Source: Coniella vitis (taxonomy: Eukaryota; Ascomycota; Sordariomycetes; Diaporthales; Schizoparmaceae). Taken from it: 64,000 nucleotides of DNA. Every line of letters begins with the position of its first letter. Positions within the stretch are counted from its first letter, which is position 1. The translations under genes and the position numbers were made by a program. The notes under the pieces are model-generated. The model worked only from the letters and a program-made list of their open reading frames with translations, ran no database searches and had not been told where the DNA came from. Positions 11,193 to 23,196 of this stretch are shown one piece after another. Where the stretch lies: the NCBI GenBank assembly GCA_011317545.1, contig WUJK01000017.1, forward strand, positions 62,001 to 126,000. The letters run 5' to 3'.

Positions 11193-11748
11193 GGAGATGC
11201 CACCAGGAGTACCCGCCCGCTTCATGAATCGAGGCTGAACACTGAACGGAACTCGTGTCGCTCAGTTAGTGGGAAGAAGAAGCAGAAGAAAAAATCAGAA
11301 AGGGGGACTGACGACGATCTGCATCGATGGTGGTTAGCACTATGTATATATCGCTGGATTGCGTCTCGGAATGCAACCCATCAAATGGATGGATCCAGAG
11401 GGCTGCGCCTCGTTCAACTCGCTTGGCTGCGATGGTGTTCGAAAAGGGTCAAGCAAGATCGTCTACGACAGGGTTTGTTACTTTTGCCTTCCGAAGCATG
11501 CAGGTACCGCTTTGTACTGTGGAAGGGAAGAGGAGGCCAGGAACTTTAATATGTACAGCACACAAAGTCGACTCTATAATACAAAATGCGGCATATAGTA
11601 CGTGCCTCAGGAGGAGAATATACTTTCCGACCGCATGGCTATCCTGTGCTGCGCTTAGGTAAACAGAGTATATACAGTGATGCCAAAAGAGTAGTTATAT
11701 ATTAGTATTACTAATACTATGGTGGGCTGTAAGTTTGCTGTAGACTTT

Positions 11749-12085
11749 GGGGTTAGGGTAATAGAGTCGCTAGGAAAAGTGCGTAAGTTTGTGATGAAAC
11801 CAGTACGCACCTAGTAGAAAACGTGCTGCCCCACTTATGCGTGACTTGAGTAGTGTCCATAGTTCGCATACTATGGAGTAGGGGCACCCGCCCCAGAACA
11901 ATCGGGCCAAACGAAATAAGTCCACGACCACGTTTTGCCAGATCTGGCTCGGCGATACTATGGTATTACATTAGTATAGGTAATTAATCTATGCCCCGCA
12001 TGTACTGGCTGCAGCTGCAAGGGTTAGGGTAAAACTCTTACAAGGATCTATACGTAGGATCTGCTGCAAAAATCAGGGTTAGGGT
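11749..12085. repeat. Interstitial telomere-like motifs
   Basis: GGGGTTAGGGTAA (about 11749-11761), GGGTTAGGGTAAA (12021-12033) and CAGGGTTAGGGTGA (12074-12087) lie in one orientation within 340 bp. Each contains about one and a half TTAGGG units, the telomere repeat of filamentous fungi. They may be scars of telomerase-repaired breaks or chance. Confidence 0.4.
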
Positions 12086-12941
12086 GATGAATCAGCGCGA
12101 ATATACCCGTAAGTCTCCCACGGCGCTACGTACCGAAGGGCGCTAAGCCTTATTCATTAATACACCGTATAAAACGGGGCCCACAAAGACTTGACATGGG
12201 TTGGCAAAATAGGCCTGCAACCATACATAGTAGTAGTCCACGGTGGGGCTTGCGGTCCGCTTCAGGTTTCGCATAGACGATGCACGTCGCTGGACGATCC
12301 GAGTGTCCTTGAAAGAGGAGTCACTGGACTCAAAATCAAAGAGCAGAGAGAATTAGCTACAGCACGTGTTTATCTGGCAGCAGAGCCGGGCAGTCCGTCG
12401 GCTTCGGCTCAGAAAGTATGCATGAGCCCTTCCAAGCTTACTGTTCGCCTTGCATCCATCTTCAATATCATGGTAATGATATAGGCACTGCACTATGTTG
12501 CAACTGCCGGTGGAAAAGACGCACCGTTTGCCAAGACATATGGCCATACTTTTCCACATTGCCAAACAGGCACTTGTGGCCTCTGACTAATGCTCGAACC
12601 TTGATCGCGTGGCTATTGCTTAGTCAGTGCACCATAAGACGCGAGCGACTACATAGTACAACACCAACGAATCCATACTGTCTGCCCGTTCCGGTATACA
12701 TAGTACTGCATCGATGATTACGCTTTTGGGGCATTCTTGTGTCGCTCTCTCTCGACCCTGAACCGATTCGGTCAGGAGTCTGCGGGTACGAGGCGGGGGC
12801 CGTGGGGTTGTCAATCTCGGGTGGGTTTTGCTGACTGCTGATTGGCCCCCCGGGTCTCTCTCGGCGACTTACTATAGTTACATAGTATATACTTCGTCGG
12901 TCTGGGGTGCTATCTTTATGCCTTTCCAAGTATATCTCCCG

Positions 12942-12946
12942 TTATA
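12942..12946. other. Target-site duplication, left copy (TTATA)
   Basis: The left flank is TTATA and the right flank (19608-19612) is TTATG. The single difference is G to A, as RIP would cause, so the original duplication was TTATG, which is 5 bp as expected for Copia integrases. Confidence 0.75.
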
Positions 12947-13115
12947 TATTAGCAGTAGCAGTAGCCGGCAGGCATTCGTACCTACCGCGAACGCAGGCTA
13001 TATAAGGAGTAAACAAATATTATAGCCTACGTATTACTAGCTAGACTTAAGAATATATATTAATTAAGCAACTATACTAAGAACTAAACGTATAATATCG
13101 TATTCTATACTAATA
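12947..13115 (+). repeat. 5' LTR of the Copia element (169 bp)
   Basis: It runs from TATTAGCAG to CTAATA and is the same length as the 3' LTR. By eye the pair differs at about 18 sites, all C/T or G/A transitions; about 16 carry the A/T state in this copy. The mutated ends TA..TA are consistent with an original TG..CA. It contains a TATATAAGGAG string that could have been the promoter TATA box. Confidence 0.9.
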
Positions 13116-13119
13116 CTAA

Positions 13120-13127
13120 TTAGTATC
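13120..13127 (+). other. Possible primer-binding site
   Basis: TTAGTATC four bases after the 5' LTR would be TTGGTATC before a G-to-A change, resembling the start of the initiator-Met tRNA primer site used by many LTR elements. The match is only eight bases. Confidence 0.35.
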
Positions 13128-14993
13128 TTTAGAAAGATATAGATTGGTAAAGCGTAAAGAGATATCTATACAAGACTCTTACTATATTACGTATACTCGT
13201 TAATATAGTATATACTACTCTCTCGCTTATCCTATAACCTTAGTAAGATAAAACGAGAAGATCGAATAGGTACCTAGATTTCCTTATATTATATATATTA
13301 TCTAGCGCCTTACAGTATACGTCTATTACGCGTAATAAAACTATAATAAACGCTCTAATAAACTATCTAACTAACGCCCTAATAAACTATCTAATAATTC
13401 AACTTTCGCAACGATAGTAAGCTCGGCCGTAGCGGGCGGTATTCCTACGGATAAGAATAACCGCTCCTAAGTAGTATTACTTATCGGTATTTATATAATC
13501 GAAGAAATACTAGAGAATAGCCTACTAGACCTAGGATACCAAGCTCTTATAAATACCGTACTATAGTTTATAATCCTAGGTAAGGATATACTAGTCTTAT
13601 ATTTAATTATATTCCTAGTAAACTACTTCGTAATATATAAGTAATAACGATTATGTAACGAAGATCTATTCTATATATATAGAGAGGATTTTTTACTATA
13701 AATATAGTAAATATTCGAACGAATACCGGTATTATACCGGCGGTTCCTAAAAGTCTTCCTCCGAATAAGGGGTATTTATACGGGTAAAAATACGGAATAG
13801 ATAATCCTATAGTTAATACGCCTCGCCTAGATAGAGGAGATACTATTATAGGATAATAGTAAACTAGCGAATATTATAATATTACCGGAGTCGGTAATAT
13901 ACGAACGCCGTATAAACTTATTATTAAATATAGTATATACCTAACGAGCTTTATAAGGCTAAGTATAATAGGAAATATAATAACCGTAACGTATATACTA
14001 ATCGGAATCCCCGATAATACTATAAGCCTAATAATACCGTCGATAATACCCGTTAATAAGGGAAACCTATTAAACCCTAGGGGATATACCCTATATAAAC
14101 TACGATACGGGAACCGGTATTAGCTACCCCTAATCCTAACGAATATATAACTACTATTAGCTAAGTATAACTTATATATTATAGTCCCTCTAAGATTAAT
14201 TCCTAATAAACGCCTTAACCCTACGAAGTCTATATAGTTCGTTAAAACGTTCGATAAGGATTAAAAATATATAGGTAAATTATATAACTTACTTAACGAT
14301 AAAGTAAAAGTCTTTATAAATATCTACTATTATATAGATATTAAGCTAAATTAATTCTATACCGTATTCCTAAGGATTCTTTAAGGACGAGCTAAGATCT
14401 ATTATATCTATTATATAGATATTAAAATTAATATATTTATAATAATATACTAGAAGCTTAAAATATACTTCGATACTAAAGTAAACTATTACTATTACTA
14501 TATAGACTAGATAATAATAATATTCGCTCGAATTAGATATAAATACCTAGATATAATATTATATTAAGTTTTATGAATACTCCTTGATAAACTATAGCTA
14601 TACTAACGGGTATTAGGCTTAGAGTATAGGGGAGAAAATATATTTCGTATAGCGGTAATTAGAGTATATAGAGGAGTTCTAAAGCTTAAGATAATACTTT
14701 TTAAACCCGCTTACTAATATAAAAAACTATTTATAAACCTCCGCTCTATACTAGAGACCTACCTTAATAAAATAACCTTTACCTACTTAACGGATCTTTA
14801 CCTAATAAACTAATATTATATCGATAGGAGATATAACGGTATAAGCCGGATATAACCGATATATAACTAAGGGAATATAGGTAGATTAGGCGGGTTTAGG
14901 AATCGTAGCAGAAGCCGGTAATATAATAATAATTATAGAGGAAATACCGGGGAACGAGGTCCGGAGAAAGCCTCTCGGCTATAGCGAAAGAGA

Positions 14994-15050
14994 TACTTCG
15001 TATATCGAAAGGAAGGATACTAGTTAACAAAATATATACCTAAGGAACGA
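14994..15050 (+). pseudogene. gag zinc-knuckle relic
   Basis: In frame, the codons read Y-F-V-Y-R-K-E-G-Y-stop-L-T-K-Y. TAC/TAT from TGC/TGT (Cys), TAG from TGG (Trp) and TAT from CAT (His) restore the fungal Copia gag knuckle Cys-X2-Cys-X3-Gly-Cys-Trp-X3-His by transitions alone. This fixes the frame of gag and the transition-only character of the damage. Confidence 0.8.
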
Positions 15051-18000
15051 TAATTAGTAAAGGCTAGCTATATAATATAATACGAATTCGGTAAGACCGA
15101 TATTAGTAATTTTATAGTCTTCTTTACGGAGTTCGAGGGGTACGATCTAGACGATAACGATAATTATAAGGGATTAACGGACGATATTAAAGATTATTAC
15201 GATAAGAACGGCTATACGGCCATTATAAACTTTGCTATAAATAGGGCGTTCCTCTAAATAGATAGCGAGAATATAATTAATTTTATAATAGTATAATCGT
15301 TTATATATTAAGTAATCGGGAATAATATCTATAAGGATATTATCAAGGTCCCATTATACTAATTTATTATCGAGAACTATTACTCGAAAATACATTTCTA
15401 AGGTATTCTACCGGATATAAGCGCGGTAATAGTTTTAATAGCGGGAAAAGACTAATTCCTTATATTCTAACGATAGGACCTATTGATATAAATAGATATA
15501 ATAAAAGCTAGGAAAGTATAGGTAAAATTCGGAAAAGGCCCGATAGTTTTATTATTAGGACTAACCAAGGTTCGAACCCCGTTAGGAAGGATCGTATTCT
15601 ATATCCTAAATATATTAACCCCCTTCCTATTATACCTTATAGATATAGACCGCCTCGGAATCTACTTTAATAACGTAATAAACGAGCTTATAGGTACGAA
15701 TATTATAATCCCTATTACTTGAAAATAAGAATACCTATAATTTTTTATATCTAAATATAAAATAAATATAGTATTTTTAATAAATACTAAACTTAGATAA
15801 CTATACCAATATTTCGGCTACCTAGCAATAAACCGACTTTATAAATTACTAGAATATACTAATTATAAGACCGATCGAATAACGTTAGAAAAGATCTCGG
15901 AAATATATCGATAATACTAATTAAACAGCCCTACCCCCCGCTATTTTAAGTTTATACTAATGAATAACCGTAAATTTAATTGTAAAGTTATCGTTAATAT
16001 TATATATTTAAATAATCGAATAATATTATATATAATCGATACGGCTATATTATTCTAAATAATAAGATTCTTCCTAATAATATCCGCAAAATATATATAG
16101 GAAATTTTACAAATACTATAGATTAATATATACTAAAGCCCACTAGATATTATAATATATAATATAGGTACGAATTTCGCCTCCGAAGAATTTCGTAGGG
16201 AAGCGAAGATAATAGGAATTATATATAAATAAATAATAGTAAAGGTATACTAGTTAATTAGGAAGGTGGAAAGATACTATATACCGCTAAAAAGAGTATT
16301 TACTATACTCTATAAGGAATTAAGCGGAACCGGAACGAATATCGATATTATCCTATAGATAGCCGTTAAGGCTATAAACGATATAGCGGGACTAAACGGC
16401 CTAATCCTAATACTACTCGTCTTTGGTATATACCCTCGAATTTTGATAAACTCCTCCCTATCGCTATTAATAACGAGATATATAAAGGCTATTATTAAGG
16501 TAATAAAGGTATTAAGGAAAGTTATAGCGGAACGATAGGTAGCGGATATATTAAATATACGAAATAAACCGCTAGTCGATATAATACTACCTTTATAAAG
16601 CTACGTCCGTATTTAGAGAGAAAGAAGCGGATAATAAGGCCCCTTTAAAATTATTATAGTAGACGGATATAATATTACCGTTAATATATTAAACAGCTTA
16701 ATAATATTCCATTTAATCGTTATCTAACGCTACTATTATAATAGCTATAATAATAGGTAATAAAACCCTATAATAAGAACCCTAGACTAGGTAAGATACG
16801 AGAACGAAAACGGTAAAACCGGGGATAAACTATAGCGATTAATATATACCCCGAAACTATTAATAAAGGTAAAGGAATCCGCGAGATTCGTAATACGGAA
16901 GGAGAACGATAATTATAACCTAGCTATAAGGCTACGAAGAGAAGATATTATTAATTTACTAGGCCTACCCTTCAAAGAGTTTAACCGATATAAAGTAACG
17001 GATCTTATAAGGAGAGATATATTTAGGTTTAAGAAATTCGATACCGAGAAATATAAAGGGGTTTATATATTCCGCTTACGAATAGTCCGTAAGGTAAAAG
17101 GAAAGAATAATAAGCTATACGAAAAATTAAGACTCGTAATATAAGGGTATAATAACGGCGAAAAAGAAGGTATCCTAATATAATTACCGATAATTTAACG
17201 AATAAGCTAAAGGCTAATACTAATATTAGTATTAAGCTTAAAGAAAGATAACGGTATAAAACTAATATTAAGAGATTATTATATAAGCCTACCTATAGTT
17301 AAAATCTACGCTTTAACGAATAATTCTCGTAACGCTATTAAAGAAACTTACCTAAAAATACCCCTATAATATAATTATCCGAGTTATCCGCCCCTTATAC
17401 AGAATAGCTAAGGCTAGGGTTTATTAGTTTACTACCTACTAAATATATTATAAAAACTAGTTAGGAATAAAATACTCGATATATAACCTATACCTCCTAA
17501 TTATAATAGATAATAAACCGTATAATATAGTAGGAATATAAACTAACGATATCCTAATACTAGCGACTACGGAGTTTATTAAGAAAGAGGAAGAGGTATT
17601 ACTAACTATAATATTAAAAGTAAAACTAAAAGTAATACTAATATATAATATACCTATAGACTTTAATAACGGACGTTTAACGATAGAGGACGATATCCTT
17701 AACTTATACTAAAAGGGCTAAGTATTTAAATTATAACCGGTAAATATAAAGGCAACGGATAGGGTATAATAATACCTCGAATAATAAGTATAAGGTACGT
17801 ATATCGCTTTAATATATTAACTAAAGATATTATTCGACCTATTAATAGTAGCCTAGATATAGAACTTAGATAAAAACAACTATATTATACTAAACCGACG
17901 TATCTTATAGTAAATAAAGAATACCCGTAGGGGTTTAAAGTATATCCTACTCGACCTTATAATAGCTAAAATTATAATATTCGCGGATAGCTTATTTACG

Positions 18001-18689
18001 AATAATAAGGACTTTATATTATAACTAGGCTATATAATAATATTAGTAAACGAGGATCGAACGGAAAACGGTATTAAATTTATAATATAGGCGAATATTA
18101 TCTATTAATCGTTAATAAAATATAAACGTATTATACGAAGCATTTTAACTAATAAGATTTATAGTATAGTAAACGGTATAAATATAAGTACCTACCTTAC
18201 GATAACCCTACGAATAGTAATAAAATAGTTAAAACTCGAAGATATCCTCGTAGTAGTATATACGGACTTATATTTACTATATAAATACCTTGTTAAACTA
18301 GATATAACGAAGGAAAAGAGATTAATAATCGATATAATATCCTTACGCTAATCGTACGAGATATACGAAATATCCGAAATACGATAGATAAAAGGCGACG
18401 ATAACCTAGCAGATATAATAATAAAAGGGTTACTAAATAACGTATTAAAACGCCTAGTAGAAGAGAATAAACTCGTAATCTATATAAAAGGGTTCGTCGA
18501 GAGATTATAACTACTATTTTAATCGAGTAATAATACTTATTCTAACTAATTTAGGTAATATCTATTTACTTCGAACTTAAAAGCTACTATATACTATCGG
18601 AATTAGCTATAAAAACCCCTTACTAATACTATAAGTATCTAGGAACTCTTACTTCTACCCTTTCTACCTATTATAAGTATCGATTAAGA

Positions 18690-19349
18690 ACTTTTATTTT
18701 TACTCTTCCTAATTATCATTATACTAAACAAAATCATCGTACTAAATATAATATACCTACTAAGAATAACGAAACCTATAAAGAAAAGAAATAAGCTCCT
18801 AAGATAAAGATCCGAGGAGTTATAAACCTCGATAGGCTAAAGATAAAGGCTAAGGGCTTTATTAATAAATTCTTTTTAAATAAAGAAGCTAAAAATAAGA
18901 TCTTAAATATTATTATAGGAATTAAAACTTAGGATCCCTAATACTCGTCTAACTTATATATTCGTAAAATATATAAATATATTATAGATAAAGGACTATT
19001 TAGCAAGAAATTAGCATATAAAGTTATCGCTATTATAGCCCTTATAAACTAAACCGCGGTTCTTAGTAAGTTTTAGGAATATATTATAAAGGATTATAAT
19101 GTAACTATAAAGTAGATTACCTTTATTATCGATATCCAAGTTTTTATTAATTAGGATAAGACTAAATCAATCGTTCCGACCGCCGTATATAGCCTTACCG
19201 TAAAGCATTCCCCTAAGAAGCGTAAAGCTAGATATAGAGATATTAAGGAAGCCGTTAAGGAAGCTATTGCGATAGTAAAGAAAGCGAGGAAGTAAACAGC
19301 GGATAGTAAATATATAGAAGATTATATAATATATTTTCGGGATAATTAA
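18690..19349 (+). pseudogene. Extra reading-frame relic between RNase H and the 3' LTR
   Basis: About 220 codons in one frame have only scattered TAA/TAG, each explainable as RIP-mutated CAA, CAG or TGG, while the neighbouring frame has stops every few codons over the part I checked. The reconstructed product is Lys-rich and basic (for example IKIRGVINLDRLKIKAKGF, later VKHSPKKRKARYRDIKEAVK). It shows no pol, gag or membrane-protein feature and I do not recognise it. It lies where errantivirus-type elements carry env and some plant Copia elements carry an extra ORF, but nothing here resembles a glycoprotein. It could also be captured host sequence. Confidence 0.5.
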
Positions 19350-19438
19350 ATAATAATAATATTACTATACGATAATATTGCTTAAATAGGGAGATACGGT
19401 TACGGTTACGAATAGTTATATTTTTAAAAGACTGCTAG

Positions 19439-19607
19439 TATTAGCAGTAGCAGTAGCCGGCAGGCATTCGTGCCTGCCGTAAACGCAGGCCGTATAAGGA
19501 GTAAACAAACATTACGGCCCACGTATTGCTAGCTAGACTTAAGAATATATATTAATCAAGCAACTATACCAAGAACTAAACGTACGATATCGTATTCCAT
19601 ACCAACA
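19439..19607 (+). repeat. 3' LTR of the Copia element (169 bp)
   Basis: It is much less mutated than the 5' copy. It keeps CCAACA at its end and most CpA/TpG sites, and carries the derived state at only about two of the 18 differing sites (a CG to TA change near 19480). The first dinucleotide is still mutated (TA for TG). The right target duplication TTATG follows at 19608-19612. Confidence 0.9.
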
Positions 19608-19612
19608 TTATG

Positions 19613-21168
19613 CATATACGATCCTATGTGATCCTACAGACCGGGGCCATTGGAGCCTAGACAACCCATCAAAGACTCCAGGTCATGGATTATTGGCCAC
19701 AACAGGAGCCTCGCAGGAAGAGGAGCCGGCAAACGACCCATCTTCATACCATGGTTGAGCCAGAGCATACACGGTATTCTGTACTCTCTCTCTCTCTCTC
19801 TCTCTCTTTGAGTGCACAGTCACGCTCGGTTTGGCACATGGCAGACGCGGGCCTCGCCGAAAAGGAGCAGCTCGGTCAGCGGACGGAGCAAGACGGCCAG
19901 GAGAGGAAATTCACAGAAGCCATCGCAATATCCACGGACAAGCTCCCCACCACAATACTACATAGTGCTCTGCTGTCTGTCTAACAATACCACGGGTGCA
20001 GCATGACTCGTGGCCAACATGACGCGCATGCGCAAAGCGGCAAGTCTGCTCAACGGTCGCGGGAAGAAGCCCTGGGGGGTTTTTTTAATGTCCTAGTCAG
20101 TACTTGTGGAACTCTGTGAGCCTCGCAGGCTGAAACCAACGGCACGTACTATGTAATAGTACTATGGATATGAGACGAGGCCGCCTCCTCCCACGTTGTG
20201 GGCGGGCGTGGCTTGATAAACGGGGGCAACCCGCCAAGAAAGCGAGTCTGGGGAAAGTCTTCATCGGCCAAGACGGTCCCATATATAATCTCGATCCACT
20301 GGCCGTTATGCATAGTACTTTGTACTTGTGTGCTTCTCATCTCACCTCTTGTCACCCCTTCTTTGGGGGTTGTACTGTGTACTTTGGAGCCCAAAGCAAT
20401 AAGCTCAAACAGCGCAGTGCCAAACAACACTGTTCTCCCCTTCAAACCAAAATTCCTATGAAGGCCTTTTCCCAGTCCAAGAACATTGCTTTTGACTGTA
20501 GTGTACTGTCACCAAAATGCTCCATACATTGTACTGATAAGACCCAACCGTGCTTGGTTCTGTCGCAAACTCCGCTCACACGCCAACCAACAGCCAAAAA
20601 AGGCCCCGTGCATGGACACGACCGGCCAGCCAGATCCTACACTAGGCCGTGTACTGCATATCTGGCAAGCCTGTGTCGCATCAAGGTCCACCTGCGCTCG
20701 AGGGGTCCCTGAACCGTGCGTGTTGTTGGATCAGCCCTCGGACAGAAGTGCTGAAGACAGAGTAAGCTTTGCGATGCCTCGGCGAATCACTTGCCAGCAC
20801 GGTACACTGGCTTCCTGCTCAACGATTTGGGGGCTCATTGCAATCCGTAGTTTCTCATTGGCGGGCGTGTGTCCATGAGCTCGCGGGCTATCAAGAGGCC
20901 CGGCCTGCTGGCACGGGTGGCAGCGTGCTCTTCTGATGCATCCAGATGCTCTGCCATGCCTACATATTGCTCAACCGGCCGATGTTCCTCCCTCCGTCCT
21001 GTGCTGGGCTTTGCTGCTTCACTTTTGTCGTCCTCTCACCTTCTTCTCCTCGTCCAATAGCTCCTCCTTGACGCATTTTCCCTGCTTCGCCATCGTCCTT
21101 GTCGGCACGCCTCAGCTCTTTACGTCCTAGTCCCCTGCTTGGCTCCCGTGTACCCTCCTGCATTCGCC
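19613..21168. other. Intergenic, right flank of the retroelement
   Basis: Composition returns to normal immediately after the 3' LTR. It holds a (TC)n tract at 19785-19807 and a TACTATGTA motif at 20147. The last 300 bases are pyrimidine-rich and probably the promoter and 5' UTR of the aldehyde dehydrogenase gene. No gene is recognised. Confidence 0.55.
19785..19807. repeat. (TC)n microsatellite
   Basis: About eleven CT units. Confidence 0.9.
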
Positions 21169-23196
21169 ATGGCTTACAAGCTCGACTTCAATGTACGTAT
21201 AGTCTTTCTTTTTTTTTTCTTTTTTTTTTTTTCCCGCTTCTTGTTGTTGGTTTTCTCCGACGTAGACAGGGTCTTCACGACCTAGCCCAGCCCTTCAAAG
21301 GCTCGCCAAAAGGTTTATCATATTGAGTGGCCTGGGAACCAAGATCACGTGCCTTGTCGTCCACTCGCTTTGCTGGCCCTTCGACTGAGTGCCCCTTTGT
21401 CTTTTTCTCCCTCGGCATCTGTTTTCACCCCCCGTCAGACAAAAAGAAATACCATACTCACCCACGCGCGGGGGGCAGGCACCCTACTACAACACCATCA
21501 ACAACGAGCTCAGCGCCACAGCCGAGACGTGCCATGGCGTGAACCCGTCCACAGAGGAGGCCCTGCCCGCGGTGCCGCGCGCGACGCAGGCCGACGTCGA
21601 CCGCGCCGTCGCGGCGGGCCAGGCGGCGTTCCCCGCGTGGCGCGCCACGTCGTGGGACGAGCGCGCGGGCTTGCTGCTGCGCCTGGCGGACGCCATCGAG
21701 GCCAACCTCGACGCCTTCCGCGACCTCGACGTCGCCGAGTGCGGCAAGGCCCTGCAGACCTCGGCCATGGAGATGGGCATGGCGCTCAACCACCTGCGCG
21801 TCACGGCGACGCTGCGCATCCCCGACGAGGTTGTCGAGGACACGCCCGAGCGCACGGCCGTGGTGCGCTACCGCCCGCTGGGCGTGGGCGCCGCGATTGT
21901 GCCGTGGAACTGGCCGATGCTGCTGGGTGTGGGCAAGCTGGGGCCTGCCATCATGGCTGGAAACACGTAAGTCTCTCTCCTCTTGGGGAAACGAAACAAC
22001 CTGAAGGGAAAGGGAGAAAGAAAAGAAAAAAAAGAAAAAAAAAAGAAATAAGGCTGACAGCTGAAACAACAGTGTCATTGTCAAGCCTAGCCCATACGCT
22101 CCTTACATGCTCTTGAGGGTAGGCGAGCTGGCAGCAAAGATCTTCCCCCCTGGCGTGGTCCAGGTGCTCAGCGGCGACGAGAGTCTCGGCCCACGTCTGA
22201 CCGAGCACCCTGGCATCGCCAAGGTCAGCTTCACAGGCAGCATCGCCACGGGCCGCAAAGTAGGCGAGGCCTGTGGCCGCACGCTCAAGAGAATGACGCT
22301 CGAGCTGGGTGGCAACGATGCGGCTGTCATTTGCGACGATGCTGATATTGCCAAGGTGATTCCAGCGGTAAGTTAAAAGCTGTATTTTCTTTTACCAGTC
22401 GGTGATTATTCCTTTGTCTTTTGGGGGTGAGTAGAAGAGAGAGGAGGCCTTCTTGGCTAACGCTATATCAATACCACTGCTAGGTTGCCTTTTTGGCATT
22501 CGTCTCGGCTGGGCAGATTTGCATGAACATCAAGCGAATCTACGTCCACGACAAGATCTACGATGAGTTCCTCAAGGCCCTGGCTGCTTTTGTTCGTGAG
22601 AACATGCCTCATGGCCCGGCTGCCGATGCCACTACTGCTATTGGCCCCGTTCAGGTACGTCCCAAAATAAACCCCCAATCATACTACATACAGACACAGC
22701 TTCTGAGACTCCCCGTGTCCCCACCATCCAGAACAAGGTGCAATTCGAAAAGGTCAAGGAGTTCTTCCAGGAAGCCGAAGCAAAGAAGCTCTCCATCGCC
22801 CTCGGCGGCCCCGGCGAAATCGCCCACGGCAAGAAGGGTTTCTTCCTCCCGCCGACGCTGGTCGACAACCCCAGCGACGAGGCTCGCATCGTCACCGAGG
22901 AGCCCTTTGGGCCCATCCTGCCCGTGCTGCGCTGGACGGACAAGGACGAGGTGATTCGCCGCGTCAACGCCCTCGAGACGGGTCTGGGCGCCTCGGTCTG
23001 GAGCAGAGATGTGGCCAGGGCGACCGAGATTGCGAACGAGCTCGAGGCGGGCAGTGTGTGGGTGAATGCTCACTTTACCGTGGCGCCCAATATGCCGTTT
23101 GGTGGCCACAAGGCAAGTGGTATTGGTATGGATTGGGGTGTTGTTGGCCTCAAGGGGTGGTCGAACCCCCAGGCCTTCTGGACAATCAAGGGTTAA
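21169..23196 (+). CDS. NAD(P)-dependent aldehyde dehydrogenase
   Basis: Five exons (21169-21192, 21479-21966, 22073-22367, 22484-22654, 22732-23196) give 480 residues, the usual length of cytosolic ALDH proteins. It oxidises an aldehyde to the acid with NAD(P)+. Visible features are the early HGVNPSTEEALP segment; VPWNWPMLLGVGKLGPAIMA and NTVIVKPSPYAP, which build the cofactor site; KVSFTGSIATGRKV; the general base Glu in TLELGGNDA (about residue 248); the nucleophile Cys in SAGQICMNIKR (about 282); and EEPFGPILPV and MPFGGHKASG near the end. No signal peptide is seen. The first exon codes for only eight residues and is followed by a 286-nt intron, long for this genome, so the start is less certain than the rest. 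The substrate cannot be told from sequence; relatives act on semialdehydes, indole-acetaldehyde or small aliphatic aldehydes. Confidence 0.9.

Larger units (their letters stand above)
10222..12941. other. Gene-free interval before the retroelement
   Basis: 2.7 kb without a supportable gene. It contains an (AC)n tract at 11175-11192, three GGGTTAGGGT motifs at 11749-12085 and exact TACATAGTA 9-mers at 10481, 12224, 12650, 12697 and 12879. Base composition becomes A+T-richer toward the Copia element but shows no strong RIP pattern until 12946. Confidence 0.6.
12947..19607 (+). mobile_element. Ty1/Copia LTR retrotransposon, complete but RIP-inactivated
   Basis: A 6661-bp element with 169-bp LTRs and a 5-bp target duplication. 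The interior is extremely A+T-rich and full of TAA/TAG, but the order gag, protease, integrase, reverse transcriptase, RNase H can be followed in plus-strand frames if T is read back to C and A to G where needed. The order with integrase before reverse transcriptase marks Copia. Landmarks: gag zinc knuckle of the CFVCxKEGCW type at 14994-15050; protease DTG at 15414-15422 (now GAT ATA AGC); integrase HHCC and core about 15790-16430, including a GTNFAS-like motif near 16175; reverse-transcriptase catalytic Asp pair at 17545-17550 (now AAC GAT) before ILILAT; RNase H with a TDSYSLY-like motif near 18270. A further frame follows before the 3' LTR. Dozens of stops make it non-autonomous. Confidence 0.95.

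Noticed and set aside
15569..15580. GGTTCGAACCCC, resembling a tRNA T-loop / B box
   Set aside because: It lies in frame within the Copia pol relic (Lys-Val-Arg-Thr-Pro-Leu codons). No acceptor stem, anticodon arm or A box fits around it.
13116..19438. CRISPR-like or satellite array suspected from the monotonous TA-rich text
   Set aside because: There is no repeat periodicity. The sequence resolves into the ordered Copia gag-pol relic.
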